DNA of 11,209 bases from JAQTTT01 sp041652755 (GCA_041652755.1 JBAZGS010000022.1:1-11209); one strand, 5' to 3'. Counted from the stretch's first letter, positions 1 to 6,248 are shown. Notes: generated by a model from the sequence alone, not told the origin. Made by a program: numbers and translations.

Positions 1-303
1 GTCTCAGTCTCCTTCTCCGGGCTACCACTCTCATGGCCCGTACTGATCACAGGTTTGGTGGTCCATTACACCACCAACAGCCTAATCAGCCGCAGTCCCA
101 TCCTTAGGCGATAAATCTTTGAGAAGAAAGGCGTTCCAGATCTCTCTTCATATAAGGTATTATTCTCAGTTTCCCGAGGTTATCCCTTACCTAAGGGCAG
201 GTTGACTACGTGTTGCTGAGCCGTACGCCGAGCATTGCTGCTCTGACTTGCATGTCTTATTCGGATCCTAATAGCAGTGACCTCCAGCAGGATCAACTGG
301 AAT
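1..303 (-). rRNA. rrs: 16S ribosomal RNA, 5' part (partial)
   Basis: The reverse complement begins with the archaeal small-subunit 5' signature TTCCAGTTGATCCTGCTGGA and continues with the conserved ACGGCTCAGCAACACGT (208-224 on the plus strand), where archaeal 16S primers bind. The region near the window edge reads as the conserved AGGAGACTGAGAC segment, about position 325 in E. coli numbering, so roughly the first fifth of the gene is present and the rest lies to the left. It is the small-subunit rRNA of the 30S ribosome. The mature 5' end is placed near base 303 by similarity and could be off by a few bases. The sequence differs from the usual TTCCGGTTGATCCTGCCGGA by paired changes, as expected for a divergent archaeal lineage. 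Whether 23S and 5S follow in the same operon cannot be seen. Confidence 0.97.
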
Positions 304-361
304 TGCTTCCCATACTTTGATCCTTTGGTTTATTTAGTACTAAATCGCTATTATAAAAGAA

Positions 362-409
362 TTGTTAATGGCGGTTATCACATTTCGCTTATCTATTCTC
401 CATTAACAA
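362..409 (-). repeat. Inverted repeat in the 16S rRNA leader
   Basis: TTGTTAATGG (362-371) and CCATTAACAA (400-409) are perfect 10-base complements separated by 28 bases, so the precursor RNA could form a hairpin about 60-105 bases ahead of the mature 16S 5' end. The base pairing is seen directly. A role in precursor folding or processing is inference. It is unlikely to be a terminator because it lies between the likely promoter and the gene. Confidence 0.6.
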
Positions 410-480
410 GCACTACTATGAAAATCATATCACAAAAATCTTTTTTATGATACTCACATTATACTAACTAATTAAAGCTA

Positions 481-523
481 GCTAAATATATAATTGATAA
501 TGATTACTTTAAAAAGATTTCGT
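481..523 (-). promoter_or_regulatory. Candidate promoter of the 16S rRNA gene
   Basis: On the minus strand this stretch contains two TATA-like elements. One is within CGAAATCTTTTTAAAG, a BRE-like purine patch followed by TTTTTAAA. The other is ATTATATATTTAG nearer the gene. Either could direct initiation around 455-495 and give a leader of 150-190 bases. Which one is used cannot be decided from sequence. Confidence 0.4.
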
Positions 524-581
524 AAATAGAAACTATTATTGCAATAATTTAATTTTAAGACTAATTTTTTTGTTTGAAAAT

Positions 582-593
582 CTTTAATAATTA
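582..593 (+). promoter_or_regulatory. TATA-like element of the Cys-rich protein gene
   Basis: CTTTAATAATTA ends about 21 bases before the ATG at 614, the spacing expected if transcription starts at or next to the start codon. No Shine-Dalgarno sequence precedes the ATG, which fits a leaderless mRNA. Confidence 0.45.
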
Positions 594-613
594 AAACCCC
601 CTTATAATTAAGC

Positions 614-982
614 ATGGAACAGAATTATTTTTTAATCTCAGTAGTATTACTAGTACTAATCATTGCCTCTTTCATTAACCACTATGATTTAAGCTCAATA
701 ATTGCCCCCTCAGGAGAATTCTGCAATGATTTTTCAGCTGCTTTTCCCGGTTGCTGGTGCAAAGCAGGAAACAGCATTATTCATGATTTTAATACTTATG
801 TCTCAAATAAATCAATAGCAACTAATATTATTGACACTTATTATAAATCAATTAGTCAAGCATGCACTAATCCGGAATGTTTTGATTTAGGCAACGGTTT
901 TTATAACTGCTTTTGCAACAATGAACACTTGGGAACATTAAGAATTAACGGAGAATTCTACGAAACAGAATGCGGAGTTTAA
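614..982 (+). CDS. Small membrane-anchored Cys-rich protein
   Basis: This 122-residue protein has one hydrophobic helix at its N-terminus (about residues 6-21), without a clear signal-peptidase site, followed by a roughly 100-residue polar domain. It is probably an anchored protein with its domain outside the cell. Eight cysteines lie at 37, 47, 49, 84, 89, 99, 101 and 120. Two segments share the same spacing, C-x9-C-x-C (37-47-49 and 89-99-101), each with aromatic residues around the CxC, which suggests an internal duplication held by disulfides or binding a metal. The start is supported by the upstream TATA-like element. The stop codon overlaps that of the opposing gene. I do not recognise the family. 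Fast-evolving Cys-rich surface proteins are common in DPANN archaea, so an envelope role is a guess from topology alone. Confidence 0.75.
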   Translation: MEQNYFLISVVLLVLIIASFINHYDLSSIIAPSGEFCNDFSAAFPGCWCKAGNSIIHDFNTYVSNKSIATNIIDTYYKSISQACTNPECFDLGNGFYNCFCNNEHLGTLRINGEFYETECGV

Positions 983-1518
983 AACCAATTATCTAAAGGG
1001 CCAGTTTTTTTTTTAGCAAACAAGTTCTCATTTTTTAACTCCTCAAAAACATATTCCATATTGCTTTCAAAAGTAGGGATTTTAATAGCATAATTCTTTT
1101 TAGTTATAGGATGTTTTATAAAATCATTAAAAGTTTCAGGCTCAATTTTTAACTCATTATCCACTATTTTTGAATAATCAGGCCTTACTGAATAAGCGCA
1201 AGCAAAAAAAACCCTGTTAGCCTTAAACTCTAAACTAGGAATACTTTCATATCCGTTGATTTTGCCAAACTCCAGCATTTCTTCAATAACATTGTATTGC
1301 CTTGAATTAACAACCGATTTTTTTGCATCTTTCAGCAAATACAATGAAGAAACCTTATCATCATGCCTTAAAAAAACATAGTTCTCTAATGGATTAAAAA
1401 AGAAACCTTCATCCCTATTTTTTTTAGTAAACTTATTATAACCTAATTCAGGAATAACAAAAAACAAATCATCCACTTTTTTAACAGTGCCAATAAAATA
1501 GCCTTTCAAGTTAGCCAT
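979..1518 (-). CDS. Conserved-looking hypothetical protein, 179 residues
   Basis: I do not recognise this protein. It has no membrane segment or signal peptide, is rich in Phe, Tyr, Lys and Asn, and looks like a compact cytoplasmic alpha/beta protein: beta-like hydrophobic segments in the first 60 residues (for example GYFIGTVKKV at 6-15) and a charged, helical C-terminus. There are no obvious catalytic motifs. The start at 1518 is supported by a TATA-like element, GTTTTAAATAGAAC, roughly 15-29 bases upstream, implying a leaderless mRNA independent of the upstream synthetase, whose stop lies 32 bases away. Its stop codon shares the TTAA at 979-982 with the convergent Cys-rich gene, so the two transcripts must overlap at their 3' ends. 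Confidence 0.75.
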   Translation of the reverse strand: MANLKGYFIGTVKKVDDLFFVIPELGYNKFTKKNRDEGFFFNPLENYVFLRHDDKVSSLYLLKDAKKSVVNSRQYNVIEEMLEFGKINGYESIPSLEFKANRVFFACAYSVRPDYSKIVDNELKIEPETFNDFIKHPITKKNYAIKIPTFESNMEYVFEELKNENLFAKKKTGPLDNWF

Positions 1519-1550
1519 AAAAATAATAGGAATAGTTCTATTTAAAACAT

Positions 1551-2852
1551 TTATGGAGTGATTCTTTCAGGGTCTCTAGGTATGAATGTTGCTTCCCTAA
1601 CATTTTCTAGTCCTAAAAGCAATTGAATAAATCTTGCCTGGCCAATAGCTAACCCTCCATGCTCAGGAGCTCCATATTTAAAAAAATTAACATAATCTTC
1701 AATGCCTATTAAATTGCCATTCTTCTCCATTGCCTGAGCTTTCAAGACTTCATACCTGTGCTCCCTTTGCGAGCCAGTGGTTATCTCACAACCCTTATAG
1801 ATTAAATCAAAGCCTTTAGTAGTATTCATATCTTTAGAGTCTTTCATATGATAAAATGGTTTTTTAGCCCAAGGGTAATTGTAAACAAACACGAAATCAC
1901 TACCATGCTCTTTTAATGCCCACTCTCCAAGTAATTTCTCGCCAGCACTAGTCAAATCATCCTTTTCAGGCTCTCCGCCCATTTTTTTGATAATATCATT
2001 AGCTTCCTTGAAACTAATTCTTGGAAACTTTTTAGAAGAATTAATGCTTTGTCCAAAAACTTCTTTAATTTCTTTGCCATATTCTGATTTAACAATCTCT
2101 AAAGCATGCTTAATAGCTCTCTCTTCCTCATCCATTATTTCAAAATGGTCCTTAATAAAAGCGAGTTCCATGTCAATCATGACAATCTCAGTCAAATGCC
2201 TTGTAGTGTGGCTGTTTTCAGCCCTAAAAACTGTTCCAATCTCAAACACTTTTTCAAACCCGCTGCATAAAGCCATCTGCTTATAGAACTGCGGGCTCTG
2301 AGCTAAGAAAGCTTCTTTTCCAAAATAAGGAAGCATGAAAACTTCTGAACCACTTTCACTTGCAGCTCCAATAATCTTAGGAGTGTGAATTTCAATGTAT
2401 CCATTAGAATTCCAATACTCCCTCAATCCTTTCTCAAAGCTGGTTGCAACCTTAAACATTAAAATATTCTTCTCTTTCCTTAAATCAAGCATCCTATAAT
2501 CAAACCTTTTATTCAAAGCAGTAATTACATCGCCTTTTTCAACAACAGGAATAGGCAGCTGAGCATCAGATTCTGATAAAACTTCAATTTTTTCAACCAT
2601 TAACTCCATCCCATTCATTGCCTGCTTACTAACATTGATTTTTCCAATAATAGAAACAATAGATTCCTTATTGATTTTTTTAGCCAATTCAAAATTCTTA
2701 GAATCATCTGATTTTATAACACACTGAATCTTTCCAGTAACATCCCTAACAATTAAGAATGCAACCTTGCTCAAAATTCTGGACTCTTCCAAAAATCCAG
2801 AAATCATTGCTTTTTGCTTGTCTTTTAATTCACTTATATGACTTCTTTCCAT
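1551..2852 (-). CDS. aspS: Aspartyl-tRNA synthetase, archaeal type, copy 1
   Basis: This class II aminoacyl-tRNA synthetase charges tRNA with aspartate in the cytoplasm. Residues 1 to about 95 form the OB-fold anticodon-binding domain; the catalytic core follows. The aspartate-site motif QSPQFYKQM (185-193) keeps the lysine that archaeal AsnRS lacks. Motif 2 is VFRAEN...RHLTE (208-222), a second specificity arginine sits in GSQREH (360-365), and motif 3 is GGLAIGQAR (399-407), ending in the family's PRDPER-x-TP tail. Length (433) is normal for archaeal AspRS (about 430-440). The residue before the motif 3 arginine is Ala rather than the usual Glu. In the OB domain, the tryptophan that confers tRNA-Asp discrimination in Thermococcus kodakarensis AspRS aligns by eye with Glu22, so tRNA choice is open. 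The gene lies 37 bases after its paralogue and shares its promoter and 5' sequence. Confidence 0.92.
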   Translation of the reverse strand: MERSHISELKDKQKAMISGFLEESRILSKVAFLIVRDVTGKIQCVIKSDDSKNFELAKKINKESIVSIIGKINVSKQAMNGMELMVEKIEVLSESDAQLPIPVVEKGDVITALNKRFDYRMLDLRKEKNILMFKVATSFEKGLREYWNSNGYIEIHTPKIIGAASESGSEVFMLPYFGKEAFLAQSPQFYKQMALCSGFEKVFEIGTVFRAENSHTTRHLTEIVMIDMELAFIKDHFEIMDEEERAIKHALEIVKSEYGKEIKEVFGQSINSSKKFPRISFKEANDIIKKMGGEPEKDDLTSAGEKLLGEWALKEHGSDFVFVYNYPWAKKPFYHMKDSKDMNTTKGFDLIYKGCEITTGSQREHRYEVLKAQAMEKNGNLIGIEDYVNFFKYGAPEHGGLAIGQARFIQLLLGLENVREATFIPRDPERITP

Positions 2853-2884
2853 AATCTTATTTACAATTTATTATTATTTTTAAA
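2767..2884 (-). repeat. 118-base identical repeat, unit 1 (AspRS copy 1 5' end)
   Basis: Bases 2767-2884 are identical to 4103-4220 by direct reading. The block covers 32 bases upstream of the ATG, including the TATA-like region, and the first 86 coding bases (28 codons plus two bases). Further into the gene identity stays high in patches for about another 100 bases (for example a run of about 45 identical bases from 2701) and then falls sharply. This pattern suggests gene conversion of the 5' end after an older duplication. Confidence 0.9.
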
Positions 2885-2886
2885 TA
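2874..2886 (-). promoter_or_regulatory. TATA-like element of AspRS copy 1
   Basis: On the minus strand TATTTAAAAATAA lies 22-34 bases before the ATG at 2852, consistent with a leaderless transcript. All but its distal two bases fall inside the block shared with the other synthetase gene, so both copies probably have equal basal promoters. Confidence 0.45.
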
Positions 2887-2889
2887 TGT

Positions 2890-4188
2890 TTATGGAGTTA
2901 ATCTTTCAGTATCCCTTGGCAAATAAGTTGCCTCCCTAACATTCTTTAAATCAAGCATTTGCATAACAACTCTTGTTGAGCTTAATCCTAATCCTCCATG
3001 AGGAGGGCAGCCATATTTGAAAAAATTAATATAATCAATCATTCCTTGATTTAATTCAATCTTTTTTTCAATAATCTGCTTTTTTAAAACATCATACCTG
3101 TGTTCTCTTTGAGCTCCACTAGTAATTTCAATATTTTTGTAAAGCAAATCAAAACTTTTAGTATTCTTGCCATCATCAGTTCTCATGTGATAAAAAGGCC
3201 TTACACTAATAGGCCAGTCATAAATAAAAACAAAATCATGGTCATGCTTTTTTTTAGCCCATTCGCAAAGCATTTTTTCATGTTCAGGTTCAATGTCTTC
3301 ACCATGCTTAACAGTTCCCCCCATTTCTTCAATAATTTTGTAAGCCTCAATCATTGATACTTTTGGAAAAGGAAGCTTTGGAACTTCTAAATCAATACCG
3401 AATTCTTTCTTAATTTCTTTTCCAAATTCTTCTTTAACTATTTTGAATGCATGAGCTAACCATTCAGATTCAATTCTCATAACATCATGATGGTCTTTTA
3501 TATAAGACACTTCCATATCAATGCTAGTGTATTCAGTATCATGCCTTGTAGTATGGCTAGGATTAGCCCTAAAAACAGGACCTATTTCAAAAACTCTTTC
3601 AAATCCTGCAGCCATAGCCATTTGCTTGTAAAATTGAGGACTCTGGGCTAAGAAAGCTTCTTTTCCAAAATAAGGAACCATGAAAAGTTCAGCTCCGCTT
3701 TCACTAGGACTTCCCATAAATTTAGGGGAATGTATCTCAGTAAAACCATTATTAATCCAATAATCTCTCATTCCTTTTTCAAGAGTTGAAAGAATTTTCA
3801 TAATCAGCATATTCTTTTCTTTTCGTAAATCAAGAAATCTCCAATCCAACCTTTTATTTAGAGCTGTAGTAACCTCTCCTTTTTCAACAATAGGAATAGG
3901 CAAAGGTGATTCAGCTTCTGATAAAATTTCAATTTTTTCAACAAGTAATTCATTAACTTTGTTTTTAGAACTAACAGTTCCAGCAATGCTCACAACTGAT
4001 TTCTTATTGATTTTTTTAGCCAATTCAAAATTATTAGAATCATCTGATTTTATAACACACTGAATCTTTCCAGTAACATCTCTGATTACTAAAAAAGCGA
4101 TTTTGCTCAAAATTCTGGACTCTTCCAAAAATCCAGAAATCATTGCTTTTTGCTTGTCTTTTAATTCACTTATATGACTTCTTTCCAT
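2890..4188 (-). CDS. Aspartyl-tRNA synthetase paralogue, copy 2
   Basis: A second full-length class II synthetase of AspRS type (432 residues), upstream of copy 1 in the same direction. It has the OB-fold domain (1 to about 93), QSPQFYKQM with the aspartate-site lysine (182-190), motif 2 as FRANPSHTTRHDTE (206-219), GAQREH (358-363), and motif 3 as GGLGLSSTR (398-406). The first 70 residues match copy 1 at 63 positions, but the catalytic domains differ widely. Motif 2 reads FRANPS where most archaeal AspRS, and copy 1, have FRAE. The residue before the motif 3 arginine is Thr instead of Glu. The insert-prone OB loop near residue 75 is shorter than in copy 1, in the area of the second discrimination residue known from Thermococcus. 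Both copies look able to activate aspartate. They may split tRNA-Asp and tRNA-Asn (indirect Asn-tRNA synthesis), which is inference. Confidence 0.88.
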   Translation of the reverse strand: MERSHISELKDKQKAMISGFLEESRILSKIAFLVIRDVTGKIQCVIKSDDSNNFELAKKINKKSVVSIAGTVSSKNKVNELLVEKIEILSEAESPLPIPIVEKGEVTTALNKRLDWRFLDLRKEKNMLIMKILSTLEKGMRDYWINNGFTEIHSPKFMGSPSESGAELFMVPYFGKEAFLAQSPQFYKQMAMAAGFERVFEIGPVFRANPSHTTRHDTEYTSIDMEVSYIKDHHDVMRIESEWLAHAFKIVKEEFGKEIKKEFGIDLEVPKLPFPKVSMIEAYKIIEEMGGTVKHGEDIEPEHEKMLCEWAKKKHDHDFVFIYDWPISVRPFYHMRTDDGKNTKSFDLLYKNIEITSGAQREHRYDVLKKQIIEKKIELNQGMIDYINFFKYGCPPHGGLGLSSTRVVMQMLDLKNVREATYLPRDTERLTP

Positions 4189-4220
4189 AATCTTATTTAC
4201 AATTTATTATTATTTTTAAA
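4103..4220 (-). repeat. 118-base identical repeat, unit 2 (AspRS copy 2 5' end)
   Basis: This is the partner of 2767-2884, offset by 1336 bases and in the same orientation. It includes the promoter-proximal 32 bases and the first 86 coding bases. The identity ends abruptly upstream at 4221, where the two intergenic regions become unrelated. Confidence 0.9.
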
Positions 4221-4222
4221 AT
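4210..4222 (-). promoter_or_regulatory. TATA-like element of AspRS copy 2
   Basis: On the minus strand TTTTTAAAAATAA-type sequence sits 22-34 bases before the ATG at 4188. It is nearly the same sequence as the element of copy 1, because both lie within the shared block. Confidence 0.45.
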
Positions 4223-4239
4223 TATAGTTTTTCATAATA

Positions 4240-4248
4240 TTTATAAAG
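4240..4248 (+). promoter_or_regulatory. TATA box of the 88-residue protein gene
   Basis: TTTATAAAG is a good archaeal TATA box, centred 27 bases before the ATG at 4271. This implies that transcription starts at or very near the start codon. It lies back-to-back with the promoter of AspRS copy 2. Confidence 0.6.
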
Positions 4249-4270
4249 AGATTTTATCCTTTAATCTATT

Positions 4271-4537
4271 ATGAGTTTAAATGACACCTTAATTGAAATG
4301 ATGAAACCTGGATTTTTAGCTTCAGAAAAACCAAAAAGCAGCATTTTTGAAAGAATGACAAATAAGTATCAATCAATGAAGAGCAAAGCTTTTGACTTAT
4401 TCAACTACGAATTGCCTGCAAAATACAACTCTATTAGGGTAAAACTGAAAGACAAGTATAGAGAAGCAGTATCAAACTATAAAACAAAGCCTTATACTCC
4501 AAAACAGCTTCAGAAACTCTATGGAACTATAGAATAA
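4271..4537 (+). CDS. Small basic hypothetical protein, 88 residues
   Basis: I do not recognise this protein. It is strongly basic (Lys-rich from residue 18 on), without membrane helix or cysteines, and predicted mostly helical by eye. From about residue 24 to 70 it shows amphipathic helical stretches interrupted by the ELPAKYNS segment, then the C-terminal YTPKQLQKLYG. A nucleic-acid- or membrane-surface-binding role is possible from charge alone, but there is no motif. The start is well supported by the TATA box at 4240-4248 and the absence of a ribosome binding site, as in its neighbours. A run of nine T's after the stop probably ends transcription, so it looks monocistronic. Confidence 0.7.
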   Translation: MSLNDTLIEMMKPGFLASEKPKSSIFERMTNKYQSMKSKAFDLFNYELPAKYNSIRVKLKDKYREAVSNYKTKPYTPKQLQKLYGTIE

Positions 4538-4556
4538 CTTCAAAGGTTTTAAATAA

Positions 4557-4565
4557 TTTTTTTTT
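4557..4565 (+). terminator. Candidate poly-T terminator
   Basis: Nine consecutive T's begin 20 bases after the stop codon at 4537. Archaeal RNA polymerase terminates intrinsically at such T-runs without needing a hairpin, so this is a plausible end for the upstream transcript. Confidence 0.4.
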
Positions 4566-4607
4566 ATATCAATACTTTTTTAATTAAACACTATTTCTTT
4601 ATCTATT

Positions 4608-5162
4608 ATGTGGGAGATAATTATAGCTGCAATAGTAATAATGGCAGTGATAGTTTTCTGGTTCATAATGGGATACAATGGCTTCATCGTGCTCAAAAAC
4701 TCAATAGACAAGGCATGGAGCAACATTGATGTCTTACTAAAGCAAAGATTTGACGAATTGCCAAACCTTGTGGAAACAGCAAAAGGATACATGAAGCATG
4801 AGAAAGGAGTTTTTACAGAAATAACACAAGCAAGAAGCGCTTTTGGCCAAGCAACAAGCATTGATGCAAAAGCAAAAGCTTCAAGCATGCTTAACAAGGC
4901 ATTAATGGGATTTTATGCAGTTGCTGAAAATTACCCTAAATTAAAGGCAGACAAAAGCTTCCAGCACTTGCAGGAAAGGATTTCAACAATTGAATCCGAC
5001 ATTGCCAACAAAAGAGAATCATATAATGGAGTAGTAAACGACTACAACATTAAAGTGTCGCAATTCCCAAGCATGATAATAGCTGGCTTCATGAAACTGA
5101 AAAGCAGGGAATTATTCCAAGTAACAGAATCAGAAAGACAGAATGTTAAAATACAATTTTAA
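4608..5162 (+). CDS. lemA: LemA family membrane protein
   Basis: This protein of 184 residues has one N-terminal transmembrane helix (about 3-22) and a long helical-bundle domain. It carries the LemA signature: YNGFIVLKNSIDKAWSNIDV (23-42), LLKQRFDELPNLV (43-55), and KGYMKHEKGVFTEITQAR (59-76). The C-terminal pattern FPSMIIAGFMKLK...F...ESERQNVKIQF is also typical. Length is normal for the family (about 180-200). LemA proteins are membrane-anchored helical bundles found widely in bacteria and archaea; their molecular role is not settled, and in bacteria they often lie next to TPM-domain proteins or M48 proteases. Neither neighbour is present here. It probably has its own promoter: a TATA-like AT stretch at about 4574-4588 lies 20-34 bases before the ATG, and no Shine-Dalgarno sequence is seen. 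Confidence 0.95.
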   Translation: MWEIIIAAIVIMAVIVFWFIMGYNGFIVLKNSIDKAWSNIDVLLKQRFDELPNLVETAKGYMKHEKGVFTEITQARSAFGQATSIDAKAKASSMLNKALMGFYAVAENYPKLKADKSFQHLQERISTIESDIANKRESYNGVVNDYNIKVSQFPSMIIAGFMKLKSRELFQVTESERQNVKIQF

Positions 5163-5173
5163 TTTTTAAAATT

Positions 5174-5199
5174 CTTTTTTTTATTTTTATTATTTTTAC
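5174..5199 (+). terminator. Candidate T-rich terminator after lemA
   Basis: A cluster of T-runs begins 12 bases after the lemA stop, including nine consecutive T's and two further runs of five. No hairpin is needed for archaeal intrinsic termination. The next gene has its own TATA box immediately downstream. Confidence 0.45.
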
Positions 5200-5204
5200 G
5201 CAAA

Positions 5205-5216
5205 TTATATAAAAAG
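5205..5216 (+). promoter_or_regulatory. TATA box of the 80-residue protein gene
   Basis: TTATATAAAAAG matches the archaeal TATA consensus well and ends 20 bases before the ATG at 5236. This again gives a predicted leaderless transcript. Confidence 0.6.
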
Positions 5217-5235
5217 ATTAATTATCTTTATTATT

Positions 5236-5478
5236 ATGATTGAAAAAAAAACATTAGAAATAATAGTAAAAAGAAACAATAAACCTTGCACTTCTCATGA
5301 ATTTAAAAACCATTTAATGATTGAATCTATGAAAAAACAAGGATACTCATTAGCATGCATTTCAAATGACAGTGCAACAATAAGCAGTAAAAAAAATTAT
5401 TTAACTGTGCTTTATAAGGATGCAAAATTAAAAGTAGGATTAAACGGGAATTATTTCCTGTTTCATAAAATAAACTAA
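5236..5478 (+). CDS. Small hypothetical protein, 80 residues
   Basis: I do not recognise this protein. It is a small soluble, basic protein with alternating beta-like segments: TLEIIVKRN (6-14), YSLACISND (37-45), YLTVLYKDA (55-63) and KVGLNGNYFLFHKIN (66-80). A helix probably lies between (20-35). A beta-alpha-beta-beta arrangement is plausible. There are two cysteines (18 and 41) but no paired motif. The TATA box at 5205-5216 supports the start. The gene converges on the methyltransferase-like gene, and the two coding sequences overlap by four bases at their stop codons (5475-5478), the same arrangement as at 979-982. Function cannot be inferred. Confidence 0.68.
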   Translation: MIEKKTLEIIVKRNNKPCTSHEFKNHLMIESMKKQGYSLACISNDSATISSKKNYLTVLYKDAKLKVGLNGNYFLFHKIN

Positions 5479-6017
5479 TTAGCTTTTTTTATTTTAACAA
5501 TCACGCTTTTAACTTTAGGCTGAGGGTAAAAATCTGAAGGCATCAAATCTCTCACTTTTTCACAACTAAGATTAGTGTATTTATTTGCCTGATTTTCAAA
5601 AAATTTCAAAGGGATAGTCACAACTGATAAGTCAAACCTTGAAGAATTCAATTTCTCAAAGAACCAGTCGCAAATAGTGTAAGGCAAGTTGCTAATAATC
5701 TTATTGGCATCCAAAAATCCGACTTTTTTAGCATCACCAATGATTATCTCAACATTTTTTTTCTTAGCCAACATGTCTGACAACACCATAAACAATCTCT
5801 CATCCTTTTCAACAGCATAAACTTTAGCTGCATAATCGCTTAGCTTACTAGTAAGTATTCCTGTTCCTGCACCAATCTCCAAAATAATATCTGATTTTTT
5901 CAGCTCAGCAGCTCTAATAATCGCCCTTATGGCTTCAGGATTAATCATGAAGCACTGGTCAAGAGAAATTAAATCAGCAGATAAATCATACTTTTTTAAT
6001 AAACTGATTAATCTCAT
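5475..6017 (-). CDS. KsgA/Dim1-like rRNA adenine dimethyltransferase, C-terminally reduced
   Basis: This is an S-adenosylmethionine-dependent methyltransferase of the KsgA/Dim1 family, which dimethylates two adenines near the 3' end of 16S rRNA. Visible motifs are the N-terminal DQCFMIN (20-26, a variant of QNFL), motif I EIGAGTG (47-53), acidic VEKDERL (69-75), GDA (94-96), catalytic NLPY (110-113), and FYPQPKVKSVIV (163-174), typical of the end of the catalytic domain. The protein is only 180 residues, against about 260-280 for the family. The C-terminal helical domain is absent, and the segment between NLPY and PQPKV, which normally carries the QKE-type and RLSV-type blocks, is shortened. 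The reading frame is intact and ends cleanly, so this looks like genuine reduction. It may still act on rRNA, or be a relative with another target. Confidence 0.85.
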   Translation of the reverse strand: MRLISLLKKYDLSADLISLDQCFMINPEAIRAIIRAAELKKSDIILEIGAGTGILTSKLSDYAAKVYAVEKDERLFMVLSDMLAKKKNVEIIIGDAKKVGFLDANKIISNLPYTICDWFFEKLNSSRFDLSVVTIPLKFFENQANKYTNLSCEKVRDLMPSDFYPQPKVKSVIVKIKKAN

Positions 6018-6114
6018 AATGAATAATTTATTAAGCGTCTATTTTTGAGCTTTTTGATTGAAATAATAAAAGATAACATAAAAAAATAACAAGAATTTAA
6101 AACCTTAGTTTTAA

Positions 6115-6243
6115 TTATTTAAATATACTTTTAACTTTGTCTAACAAGCTTTTCTTTTTAGCAGGACTTGCAGCTTTTTTTGCAGCAGGAGCTGCTTTTT
6201 TAGCAACAACTTTTTTTGCGACAGATTTTTTTTTAGCAACCAT
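6115..6243 (-). CDS. Lys/Ala-rich small basic protein, 42 residues
   Basis: A short gene encoding 42 residues, about 40% lysine and rich in alanine, with clustered AKK repeats and prolines in the first 31 residues (MVAKKKSVAKKVVAKKAAPA and onward) and a short amphipathic tail, SLLDKVKSIFK. Composition resembles the tails of histone H1 or Lys/Ala-rich extensions of HU-like proteins, so binding of DNA or RNA is likely but unproven. The C-terminal amphipathic segment could instead contact a membrane or protein. The start is decided by a strong Shine-Dalgarno sequence 7 bases upstream. The gene contains A-runs of 9, 7, 6 and 7 in lysine codons, which could cause slippage. It sits between the HIT gene (85 bases upstream) and the methyltransferase gene (97 bases downstream). 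Confidence 0.8.
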   Translation of the reverse strand: MVAKKKSVAKKVVAKKAAPAAKKAASPAKKKSLLDKVKSIFK

Positions 6244-6248
6244 TCATT

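Larger units (their letters stand above)
304..613. other. Intergenic region: 16S leader and divergent promoters
   Basis: This 310-base AT-rich gap separates the minus-strand 16S gene from the plus-strand Cys-rich gene. I see no coding sequence in it. It holds a 10-base-pair inverted repeat in the presumed 16S leader (362-409), candidate rRNA TATA elements (481-523), and a TATA-like element for the 614 gene (582-593). The leader is probably about 150-200 bases long, long enough to pair with the unseen trailer in the processing stem usual for archaeal pre-16S RNA. Confidence 0.7.

Noticed and set aside
1987..2286. Plus-strand open frames inside the AspRS genes (also 3100-3357)
   Set aside because: They lie wholly antisense to well-supported synthetase domains, have no promoter signals and show compositions expected from the opposite strand.
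2890..4188. Reading copy 2 as asparaginyl-tRNA synthetase, or as an AsnRS-derived asparagine synthetase
   Set aside because: Archaeal AsnRS has an S-x-QLYLE-type motif and an FPRTPARLYP-like end, while this protein has QSPQFYKQM and PRDTERLTP as in AspRS. The asparagine-synthetase paralogue lacks the anticodon domain, which is present here.
4580..4897. Minus-strand frame across the start of lemA
   Set aside because: It is antisense to the conserved LemA signature, and its hydrophobic look comes from the reverse complement of that sequence.
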